Source: Mogibacterium diversum_A
Lineage (GTDB): Bacteria > Bacillota > Clostridia > Peptostreptococcales > Anaerovoracaceae
Assembly (NCBI RefSeq): GCF_938028775.1
Contig: NZ_CALIZG010000014.1
Location: 1 to 16,397 of the forward strand
DNA length: 16,397 bases
Direction of reading: 5' to 3'
Below are positions 1-6,211 of this stretch, in pieces (the first letter of the stretch is position 1; the number at the start of each line of letters is the position of its first letter). The position numbers and the translations under genes are program-made. Below the pieces are notes generated by a model. The model ran no database searches, was not told the origin of the DNA, and saw only the letters and a program-made list of their open reading frames with translations.

Positions 1-46
1 ACGGGCTGTAACATCCTTAATAATAAATATACTGCAATGGAGAAAG

Positions 47-73
47 CGTGGCTGATGCTACGTTTTTTCTTTT
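47..73 (+). terminator. Rho-independent terminator of an upstream gene outside the window
   Basis: A 6-bp stem (CGTGGC, 47-52, with GCTACG, 57-62, one G-T pair) closes a TGAT loop and is followed by TTTTTTCTTTT at 63-73. Upstream A residues at 43-45 can lengthen the stem into the T-run. It points rightwards, so it would end transcription entering from the left edge. The gene it serves is not visible; an in-frame TAA at 9-11 could be its stop but this cannot be established. Confidence 0.7.
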
Positions 74-167
74 GCGGCAATATGATAGACGAAGCAGTAA
101 TTTTAAAGACTAAACAAGTCTAATGTACTATTTTGCGTTTCTGCACTAGAATGTTTTGCTCTCAAAA

Positions 168-176
168 TGGTATAAT
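168..176 (+). promoter_or_regulatory. Extended -10 promoter for the MATE gene
   Basis: TGG-TATAAT at 168-176 is a perfect extended -10 element. No good -35 hexamer lies 16-18 bases upstream, which is tolerable for extended -10 promoters. A start near 183 would leave a leader of about 60 nt before the ATG at 243. About 45 bases upstream, AGACT (107-111) and AGTCT (117-121) form a short inverted repeat that could be an operator. Confidence 0.6.
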
Positions 177-242
177 GAATCGTAGATTGAATGGATACCC
201 GTTCAGTCGTTTTTATTTATTGGGATAAGAAAAGGGGGGACA

Positions 243-1601
243 ATGAGCACAGCTGCTGAGATAAAAGAGAATAAGCTAGGTACAGCGCCGATACCGTCAT
301 TGATTATAAAATTGTCGGTTCCGCTCATGGTTTCTATGTTTGTACTATCGCTCTATAACATAGTGGATAGTATATTTGTCGCTCAGATTAATGAGAATGC
401 TCTTACAGCCATCTCCCTATGCTTTCCAATTCAATCCATGATGATTGCCTTCGGAGTAGGTACGGCTGTAGGTATGAGTGCTCTGATGTCAAGGTACCTC
501 GGAGCAAAGGAGTTCGATAAGGTGAATGCTACGGCACAAAATGGAATATTCCTGAGTTTCGTAACATATGCGCTGTTCGTCGTAATAGGGCTTTTCGCAA
601 GACCTTTTATAGATATGCAGACAAGTGATCCTGAGATAATCGAGTACGGCGTAACGTATCTCAGAATAGTATGCTGGCTATCGGTCATGGTGTTCCTGCA
701 GGTTACAATCGAAAGGTTGCTGCAGAGTACAGGCAGGACCATATATATATTTATCACACAGAGCACCGGCGCTATTATCAATATCATCATGGATCCGATT
801 CTTATCTTTGGATGGTTTGGCGCACCTAAGATGGGAATCGCCGGCGCTGCATATGCCACCGTTTTTGGACAGACCGTTGGTGCGCTGTTAGGGCTTTATT
901 TCAATATTAAGAAGAATAGAGAGGTCAAGCTGACCTTTAAGGGTTTCAGACCTAGCTGGAATACAATAAGAGAAATATATGAAATCGGTGTCCCATCAAT
1001 CATCATGCAGTCTGTAGGATCATTAATGGTGTTCGGCCTCAACCAGATACTCGTAAAATTTACAACCACTGCGGTTGCTGCATTTGGAGCGTTCTTCAAG
1101 CTTCAGAGCTTCATCTTTATGCCAGTGTTCGGCATGAATAATGGCATAGTTCCGATTATCGCATACAACTATGGATCACGGAACAGGAAGAGATTAGAAG
1201 AGACTATGAAGCTGTCGGTAATCTACGGTATAGCTATGATGACCATTGGAATGTTTGTCTTCTGGGCAATCCCGCATGTGCTGCTCGGCTTCTTCGCAGC
1301 ATCCCCAGAGCTGATGAGGATTGGAACTGTTGAGCTTAGAGTTATCTCGCTGGTATTTCCATTTGCAGGATACTCAATCATGCGAGGTGGAGTATTCCAG
1401 GCACTTGGCAAGAGCGTGTACAGCATGTACGTATCAATAGTGAGACAGCTAATCGTGCTACTGCCAGCGGCATATTTCCTGTCTAAGCTCGGTAACGTTG
1501 ACTACGTGTGGTTCTCGTTTGTATTTGCAGAATTCTTTGGACTTAGCATGTCAATCATATATACTAGAAAGATAAAGAAGGATATAATAAGTCAGCTATA
1601 G
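243..1601 (+). CDS. MATE family multidrug/sodium efflux transporter
   Basis: The 452-residue product is almost entirely hydrophobic, with about twelve membrane-spanning stretches in two similar halves, the usual length and layout of MATE (multi-antimicrobial extrusion) proteins. Near the N-terminus (about residues 25-50) it has the typical PLMVSMFVLSLYNIVDSIFV-type first helix, in which the family's N-x-x-D region is recognisable. Family members sit in the cytoplasmic membrane and export cationic drugs or metabolites in exchange for Na+ or H+. The ATG at 243 follows a strong Shine-Dalgarno (GGGGGA, 235-240), although only 2 nt separate them, so effective pairing probably uses the more upstream AAAAGGGG. 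It has its own extended -10 promoter and is followed after 94 nt by the folate gene. The substrate cannot be read from the sequence. The family call is secure; the NorM/DinF subfamily is not resolved. Confidence 0.9.
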   Translation: MSTAAEIKENKLGTAPIPSLIIKLSVPLMVSMFVLSLYNIVDSIFVAQINENALTAISLCFPIQSMMIAFGVGTAVGMSALMSRYLGAKEFDKVNATAQNGIFLSFVTYALFVVIGLFARPFIDMQTSDPEIIEYGVTYLRIVCWLSVMVFLQVTIERLLQSTGRTIYIFITQSTGAIINIIMDPILIFGWFGAPKMGIAGAAYATVFGQTVGALLGLYFNIKKNREVKLTFKGFRPSWNTIREIYEIGVPSIIMQSVGSLMVFGLNQILVKFTTTAVAAFGAFFKLQSFIFMPVFGMNNGIVPIIAYNYGSRNRKRLEETMKLSVIYGIAMMTIGMFVFWAIPHVLLGFFAASPELMRIGTVELRVISLVFPFAGYSIMRGGVFQALGKSVYSMYVSIVRQLIVLLPAAYFLSKLGNVDYVWFSFVFAEFFGLSMSIIYTRKIKKDIISQL

Positions 1602-1626
1602 GCGTATTTTGCATCTATCAAATGAC

Positions 1627-1656
1627 CATATATATCTGTAACATATATATCCGTAA
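1627..1656 (+). repeat. Two tandem 15-bp AT-rich units
   Basis: Two adjacent copies of CATATATATCYGTAA (1627-1641 and 1642-1656) differ at one base (T or C). They lie between the MATE stop and the folate gene start. A 15-bp tandem pair is compatible with a regulator-binding site or with replication slippage; nothing in the window distinguishes these. Confidence 0.7.
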
Positions 1657-1666
1657 GAATTACGAA

Positions 1667-1681
1667 GTGCAGTAGCTGCAC
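1667..1681 (+). other. Small hairpin just before the ribosome-binding site of the folate gene
   Basis: GTGCAG (1667-1672) and CTGCAC (1676-1681) form a perfect 6-bp stem with a TAG loop. It ends three bases before the AAGGAG Shine-Dalgarno at 1685-1690. No T-run follows, so it is not an intrinsic terminator. It may tune translation or stabilise a processed 5' end. Confidence 0.5.
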
Positions 1682-1695
1682 GATAAGGAGCGAAT

Positions 1696-2292
1696 GTGGA
1701 AACTCATAGAGCACAAAACATACATGAGAATAAGAAGGCGCTTCGCGCAAGATGTAGAGAAATCGTAAAGGAGCTCTCACCTGAATATATCGAAGAAGCG
1801 AGCCGTAAAATTACTGATCTATTACTGGCAACTGATGCGTATAAGAATTCGAATACGATTTTTTGCTACATGTCGATGGGCGGCGAGCCAGTGACGGATG
1901 AGATTATAGAGCAAGCTCTCGAGGATGGAAAGCGCGTTGGGATTCCGCTCTGCGTTGGACCACATGAGATGGTAGTCAAGGAATATAAGAGCAGTGATGA
2001 GCTAGCGAGAGGTGCGTTCGGGATCAGAGAGCCACTTGCTGAAGCTACTGAAATTACTGCAGATGAGTTTGATCTAGCAATAGTCCCTTGCGTGGCATGC
2101 TCGAAGGACGGACGAAGAATCGGGCATGGCGCTGGTTACTATGATAGATTTCTCAGCGTATCGGGATTTAACAAGATTGCGCTCTGCTTTGAGAAGCTAC
2201 TTACAGACGATATTCCGCTAGAAGATACAGATGTGTATATGGATGGGGTTGCGACTGAGGATGCCATCTATGGTAGGCGATGGCGCGGCTAA
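1696..2292 (+). CDS. 5-formyltetrahydrofolate cyclo-ligase (5,10-methenyl-THF synthetase)
   Basis: This 198-residue cytosolic enzyme would convert 5-formyl-THF to 5,10-methenyl-THF with ATP, returning a folate storage form to one-carbon metabolism. The length matches the family (about 180-200). An N-terminal basic stretch around residues 10-20 (KKALRARCRE) and the hallmark C-terminal motif GRRIGHGAGYYDRF at 139-152 support the call; the latter forms the nucleotide/phosphate-binding region. The start is GTG at 1696, five bases after AAGGAG (1685-1690). The ATG at 1694 is in another frame and opens no long reading frame. It lies 94 nt after the MATE gene and 67 nt before the chosen trpS start with no clear terminator on either side, so co-transcription is plausible. 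Confidence 0.9.
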   Translation: METHRAQNIHENKKALRARCREIVKELSPEYIEEASRKITDLLLATDAYKNSNTIFCYMSMGGEPVTDEIIEQALEDGKRVGIPLCVGPHEMVVKEYKSSDELARGAFGIREPLAEATEITADEFDLAIVPCVACSKDGRRIGHGAGYYDRFLSVSGFNKIALCFEKLLTDDIPLEDTDVYMDGVATEDAIYGRRWRG

Positions 2293-2346
2293 ACTCGAGA
2301 CAAATTAATTAAAAGCAAGTTACACCATAGACATGAATATAGATAT

Positions 2347-2352
2347 AAGGGG
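2347..2352 (+). promoter_or_regulatory. Ribosome-binding site that fixes the trpS start
   Basis: AAGGGG at 2347-2352 lies 7 nt before the ATG at 2360. The upstream in-frame ATG at 2333 has no comparable site and would add nine residues before the conserved start of the enzyme, so 2360 is preferred. Confidence 0.7.
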
Positions 2353-2359
2353 AAAAAAT

Positions 2360-3436
2360 ATGAACAAAAATAAAGTTGTACTAACCGGAGATAGACCGAC
2401 CGGCAGACTGCATATAGGACACTATGTGGGATCACTTAGACAGAGACTTATCCTGCAGGAGGATTCGAGCATCGATAAGATGTTCGTTATGATTGCAGAT
2501 GCGCAGGCGCTTACTGATAATGCAGATAATCCAGGAAAGGTGCGCGAGAGCGTGCTTCAGGTTGCGATGGATTACCTAGCAATCGGCATAGATCCAGAGC
2601 GCACCACCATCTTTATCCAGTCACAGATTCCAGCGCTTCACGAGATGACTATGTATTACATGAATCTCGTTACTGTAGCTAGAGTTCAGCGTAATCCTAC
2701 AGTCAAGAATGAGATTAAGATGCGTGGATTTGAGGCAAATCTGCCAGTAGGATTCTTTACATATCCTATCAGCCAGGCATCCGACATAACTGCATTTATG
2801 GGCACCATCGTACCAGTTGGCGAGGACCAAGAGCCAATGATCGAGCAGTGCCGCGAGATAGTGCGTAAATTCAATGCTACTTACGGTGAAGTTCTGGTTG
2901 AGCCAGAGATTTACCTGCCTGATAACAAGGCGTGCCTCAGACTTCCAGGAACTGATGGCCAAGCTAAGATGAGCAAGTCGCTTGGCAATACCATCTATCT
3001 ATCGGATAGCGAGCAGGAACTCAAGACTAAGGTTATGAGCATGTACACTGACCCTAACCACATCAAGGTTGAGGACCCTGGTCAGGTTGAGGGTAACACT
3101 GTGTTTACATATCTAGATGCGTTTGTACAGCCTGACTCGTTCGAGAAGTATCTACCTGAATATAAGGATTTAGATGAGCTCAAGGATCACTACAGAAGAG
3201 GAGGTCTCGGCGATGTTAAGGTTAAGAAGTTCCTTCTCAAGGTGCTAAATGAGTTCCTAGAGCCAATCAGAGAGAGACGCGCTTATTATGAGGAGCACCC
3301 AGAGGTTGTTGTCGAGATGCTTCGTAAGGGTACAGAACTAGCTAATTCTGAAGCAGAAAAGACTCTTGATAAGATGAAGAAAGCGATGCAGATCGATTAC
3401 TTCAATCAGTGGAACGAAGATTACAATCTAAAGTAG
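2360..3436 (+). CDS. trpS: Tryptophanyl-tRNA synthetase
   Basis: This class Ic aminoacyl-tRNA synthetase charges tRNA-Trp with tryptophan using ATP in the cytosol. From the ATG at 2360 it has 358 residues, slightly longer than the common 330-340. The Rossmann-fold signatures are intact: TGRLHIGHYVGS with HIGH at residues 18-21, and KMSKS at 203-207. The opening VVLTGDRPTGRLHIGH, six residues after the start, is typical. An in-frame ATG nine codons upstream (2333) is rejected for lack of a ribosome-binding site. Only 67 nt separate it from the preceding folate gene, too short for a full T-box leader, and no T-box sequence (AGGGTGGNACCGCG) is visible. It is followed by a structured 3' region and a terminator at 3562-3599. 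Confidence 0.96.
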   Translation: MNKNKVVLTGDRPTGRLHIGHYVGSLRQRLILQEDSSIDKMFVMIADAQALTDNADNPGKVRESVLQVAMDYLAIGIDPERTTIFIQSQIPALHEMTMYYMNLVTVARVQRNPTVKNEIKMRGFEANLPVGFFTYPISQASDITAFMGTIVPVGEDQEPMIEQCREIVRKFNATYGEVLVEPEIYLPDNKACLRLPGTDGQAKMSKSLGNTIYLSDSEQELKTKVMSMYTDPNHIKVEDPGQVEGNTVFTYLDAFVQPDSFEKYLPEYKDLDELKDHYRRGGLGDVKVKKFLLKVLNEFLEPIRERRAYYEEHPEVVVEMLRKGTELANSEAEKTLDKMKKAMQIDYFNQWNEDYNLK

Positions 3437-3561
3437 GCGAAGCTTACTAGTGAAAGCCTGAAACCAGCCTCTTAGACAAGGTTAAGCATTTGCCTTGGAA
3501 TCATATATTTCGAGGCTGAAGAATTAAAAATCAGTTTCCAGAGGAATTGGGAAAAATGTAT
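3437..3561 (+). other. Structured 3' untranslated region after trpS
   Basis: No convincing gene lies between the trpS stop and the EFR1 gene. The first part can fold: CAGCCTC (3465-3471) pairs perfectly with GAGGCTG (3512-3518), enclosing CAAGG (3477-3481) paired with CCTTG (3493-3497). A further small stem, GCTT/AAGC, lies at about 3442-3456. It lacks a T-run, so it is not itself a terminator. It matches no riboswitch class that I recognise. Confidence 0.4.
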
Positions 3562-3599
3562 GTGGCAGATTCGATAATTCGGGTCTGTCACTTTTATTT
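3562..3599 (+). terminator. Rho-independent terminator of the MATE-folate-trpS unit
   Basis: GTGGCAGA (3562-3569) pairs with TCTGTCAC (3584-3591), eight pairs with one G-T. Inner pairs (TTCGA with TTCGGG) extend the stem to a TAAT loop. TTTTATTT follows at 3592-3599. Confidence 0.8.
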
Positions 3600-3664
3600 C
3601 CTACACTTCTTCATTTTATCTTCACAAAAATGCACATTACCGAGACACATTATTTTCTATTGCA

Positions 3665-3673
3665 TGGTAAAAT
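3665..3673 (+). promoter_or_regulatory. Extended -10 promoter for the EFR1 gene
   Basis: TGG-TAAAAT at 3665-3673 is a one-mismatch extended -10, almost identical to the element at 168-176. A start near 3680 gives a leader of about 60 nt. That leader contains a perfect 6-bp hairpin, AGTGCT (3704-3709) with AGCACT (3713-3718) around a GCG loop. An alternative pairing, CTCG (3699-3702) with CGAG (3711-3714), excludes this hairpin. Confidence 0.45.
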
Positions 3674-3739
3674 CTATGTAATGTTATGAAGGGATGTTCT
3701 CGAAGTGCTGCGAGCACTGCAAATGTGTGAGATTCAAAG

Positions 3740-4576
3740 ATGATTAAGAACGTTGTAGGCATGTATTTTAGCCCATCGGGCGCGACAGCCAAGATAACCA
3801 AGAAGATTACAATTGAATTAACTGATAACATGCGTGATAGCTGCTTAGATGACCTCAGCTATTCTTTTTACGATATGCTGTGCTTAAGTGAGCGCCACGG
3901 CATCAATACATCTATTGACTGTACTGACGAAACTATCGTCGTGATGGGACTTCCTGTCATGTCTGGACGCATCCCAGAGATTTGTAAGGAGATGCTGTCT
4001 AAGGTAAATGGTAACGGAGCGTACCTGATTGCACTTGTGTCTTATGGAAATAACAGCTACGGTGATGCGCTATATGAGCTGTATACGTATGCGAACGAGA
4101 GAGGCTTTAACGTGATAAGTGCAGCAGCATTTATCGCACAGCACTCGATGTTCCCTAAGGTTGCAGAGAGTAGACCAGATGCGAACGATATCAAGAAGAT
4201 GATTGAGTTCAGCAGGATCAGTGCTAAGAAGCTGAAGCGCTTCGTGTGCACAGATATCTCGTCTATGAGAGGAAGACTCGCACCGCTCATGATTCCTGGC
4301 TCTATTCCAAAGCGCAAGCCTATGAAATTACCGATTCACCCTACAGCGAATTCTCTATGCATAAGCTGCGGAAAGTGCAAGGAAGTATGCCCAGTTGGGG
4401 CAATAAGCACTGATGATCTCAGAAAGTCCGATCCAAAGGAATGCATCTCGTGCACATCTTGCATAAAGGCGTGTCCTCAAGATGCGCGCGGGTTCTACGG
4501 TTCGCTCGCTAGGGCGACGAGGATTGCGAGAGAAAAGCTTCATTTTAAGAGAAAAGACCCTGAGTGGTTTATATAG
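3740..4576 (+). CDS. EFR1-family flavodoxin/ferredoxin fusion protein
   Basis: The 278-residue protein joins a flavodoxin-like half to a bacterial-type 2[4Fe-4S] ferredoxin. The N-terminus has a flavodoxin-type strand-loop (MYFSPSGATAK, about residues 8-18), where FMN phosphate would bind. Two cysteine clusters follow near the C-terminus: C207, C210, C213, C217 and C235, C238, C241, C245, each CxxCxxCxxxCP. These are complete ligand sets for two [4Fe-4S] clusters. Family members are soluble electron carriers, common in anaerobic Clostridia, and most have no assigned partner. It is transcribed alone, between the terminator at 3562-3599 and that at 4608-4645, so context gives no partner either. 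The ATG at 3740 has only a weak Shine-Dalgarno, but it lines up with the family's usual beginning. The last residues (KDPEWFI) end without a further domain. Confidence 0.88.
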   Translation: MIKNVVGMYFSPSGATAKITKKITIELTDNMRDSCLDDLSYSFYDMLCLSERHGINTSIDCTDETIVVMGLPVMSGRIPEICKEMLSKVNGNGAYLIALVSYGNNSYGDALYELYTYANERGFNVISAAAFIAQHSMFPKVAESRPDANDIKKMIEFSRISAKKLKRFVCTDISSMRGRLAPLMIPGSIPKRKPMKLPIHPTANSLCISCGKCKEVCPVGAISTDDLRKSDPKECISCTSCIKACPQDARGFYGSLARATRIAREKLHFKRKDPEWFI

Positions 4577-4607
4577 ACGGAAGAGAGACCGAGGTCATGA
4601 TGATATG

Positions 4608-4645
4608 TACCCTCATTACTGGACACCCAGTAATGAGGGTATTTT
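4608..4645 (+). terminator. Strong Rho-independent terminator after the EFR1 gene
   Basis: A perfect 15-bp stem (TACCCTCATTACTGG, 4608-4622, with its exact reverse complement at 4627-4641) closes an ACAC loop. TTTT (4642-4645) follows. It isolates the EFR1 gene from the citrate-branch operon. Confidence 0.92.
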
Positions 4646-4678
4646 ATATGGAAATTTTGTCATAGTTGGTGTGATTAC

Positions 4679-4707
4679 TTGACATAGCAAATATTGCATA
4701 TTAATAT
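4679..4707 (+). promoter_or_regulatory. Sigma-A-type promoter of the citrate-branch operon, with overlapping palindrome
   Basis: TTGACA (4679-4684) is a perfect -35, and TAATAT (4702-4707) lies exactly 17 bases downstream. A perfect 12-bp palindrome, TATACATGTATA (4705-4716), overlaps the -10 and the expected transcription start, the classic position for a repressor operator. The leader of about 100 nt includes CTAGC (4721-4725), which can pair with GCTAG (4770-4774). The same GCTAG can instead pair with nearby TTAGC (4761-4765). No known riboswitch was recognised. Confidence 0.65.
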
Positions 4708-4815
4708 ACATGTATACAATCTAGCGCGGCGGTATAAAACATTATAACGAAGCTCGTAGATTAGCGGAGGCTAGACTTAAGGGGACGGGGAACTAAAATT
4801 TGCGAGGTATAACAG

Positions 4816-6201
4816 ATGAGTGACATCAAGATCAATAAGAAATCAAACCTACTAGAACAGGATCCTTACAATTACCAACTTCAAGATGTTGAAGAACCTA
4901 ACTTGATGCGTGAGTTTTTCGAGTACACCGAGATACCAAAGGTTTCCTTTAACTTTAGAAGAAATCCTCTCGGAATGCCTAAGGAGATATGGATTACCGA
5001 TACGACATTCCGTGACGGGCAGCAATCTCGCGAACCATATACTGTTGAGCAGATTGTAGATATATATGAGATGATGTCGAGGCTATCAGGGCCTAACGGC
5101 AAGATTAGGCAGACGGAGTTTTTCGTATATAGTGATAGAGATAGGCGAGCTATCGAGAAGTGCAGAGAGCTGGGTCTTGAATTTCCAGAGATTACGACAT
5201 GGATTAGAGCTAAGAAAGAAGATTTTAAGCTCGTGCACGACATCGGTGTTAAGGAGACTGGTATACTCGTAAGCTGTTCAGATTACCATATATTTACGAA
5301 GCTCGGTATGAATAGAAGGCAGGCGATGGAGCACTACCTATCGGTCATTTCCGATGCGTTTGAAGCTGGGGTTATGCCAAGGTGTCACCTTGAGGACATT
5401 ACGAGGGCTGACTTCTATGGTTTTGTAGTCCCTTTTGTAAAGGCTATTCAGGACCTTGCAGAGCAGGCTAATATGCCTGTTAGAATTCGTGCATGTGATA
5501 CGCTTGGATACGGAATTCCTTATGGAGGAGTTGCGATGCCTAGGTCAGTTTCTGGGATAATCTATGGACTTCAACATTACGCAGGGGTACCGAGTGAGAT
5601 GATCGAATGGCATGGGCATAACGATTTCTATAAGGCTGTTACTAATGCGGCGACTGCGTGGCTGTACGGAGCAGCGGCGGTAAATACTACGCTATTTGGC
5701 ATAGGAGAGAGGACTGGAAATGTTCCTCTTGAGGCGATGGTCTTCGAGTATGCGCAGCTACGTGGCACACTGGACGGGATGGATACGACGGTTATCACTG
5801 AACTTGCCGAGTATTATGAGAAGAAAATCGGGTATCATCTACCTGAGCAAACCCCTTTCGTCGGCAAGAATTTCAATGTTACCAAAGCTGGAATTCACGC
5901 GGATGGGCTGCTTAAGAATGAGGAAATTTACAATATATTTGACACTAAGAAATTCCTCAATAGACCACCTCTCGTTTCAATCAACCAGAACAGCGGTGTG
6001 GCTGGAGTAGCTGTATGGCTCAATGAGAAATATCATCTAGAGGGCGATCGTAAGGTAGATAAGCACAGTGAAGTGGTTCGCTATATCAAGAGCTGGATTG
6101 ATAATCAATATGATAACGGCAGGGTATCTGTTATCGGAGCAGATGAGATTGATGCGCTTGTAAATAAATTCGTAACTGGAGAGTCTGAAGGAAGCTGGTA
6201 G
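4816..6201 (+). CDS. Probable Re-citrate synthase (isopropylmalate/homocitrate synthase superfamily)
   Basis: The 461-residue protein has a DRE-TIM metallolyase (HMGL-like) barrel: DTTFRDGQQ at 62-70, HGHND at 266-270 and GIGERTGN at 295-302. D62, H266, H268 and N302 occupy the divalent-metal site positions of isopropylmalate synthase. It is longer at the N-terminus (about 55 residues before the first strand) and lacks the C-terminal LeuA allosteric domain, since it ends about 160 residues after the barrel motif. Its opening layout and motif variants resemble the Re-face citrate synthase described from Clostridium kluyveri. It is followed after 10 nt by aconitase and then isocitrate dehydrogenase, with no leucine or lysine genes nearby. 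The inferred reaction is oxaloacetate plus acetyl-CoA giving citrate. The start at 4816 follows GAGGT (4804-4808) by 7 nt. Alternatives are homocitrate or isopropylmalate synthase; context argues against both. Confidence 0.82.
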   Translation: MSDIKINKKSNLLEQDPYNYQLQDVEEPNLMREFFEYTEIPKVSFNFRRNPLGMPKEIWITDTTFRDGQQSREPYTVEQIVDIYEMMSRLSGPNGKIRQTEFFVYSDRDRRAIEKCRELGLEFPEITTWIRAKKEDFKLVHDIGVKETGILVSCSDYHIFTKLGMNRRQAMEHYLSVISDAFEAGVMPRCHLEDITRADFYGFVVPFVKAIQDLAEQANMPVRIRACDTLGYGIPYGGVAMPRSVSGIIYGLQHYAGVPSEMIEWHGHNDFYKAVTNAATAWLYGAAAVNTTLFGIGERTGNVPLEAMVFEYAQLRGTLDGMDTTVITELAEYYEKKIGYHLPEQTPFVGKNFNVTKAGIHADGLLKNEEIYNIFDTKKFLNRPPLVSINQNSGVAGVAVWLNEKYHLEGDRKVDKHSEVVRYIKSWIDNQYDNGRVSVIGADEIDALVNKFVTGESEGSW

Positions 6202-6211
6202 GGGGCATAAA

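Noticed and set aside
1..11. Tail of an upstream gene ending in TAA at 9-11
   Set aside because: Three codons are too few to support a gene call.
2333..2359. Longer trpS start at ATG 2333
   Set aside because: It lacks a ribosome-binding site and adds nine residues before the conserved enzyme start; ATG 2360 has AAGGGG 7 nt upstream.
2293..2359. T-box riboswitch before trpS
   Set aside because: The interval is too short and lacks the conserved T-box sequence and a terminator/antiterminator pair.
5720..6010. 96-codon plus-strand open frame inside the citrate synthase gene
   Set aside because: It is an out-of-frame shadow of a conserved gene.
4816..6201. Isopropylmalate synthase (leuA) or homocitrate synthase assignment
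   Set aside because: There is no LeuA C-terminal domain and no leucine or lysine genes nearby; the operon continues with aconitase and isocitrate dehydrogenase.
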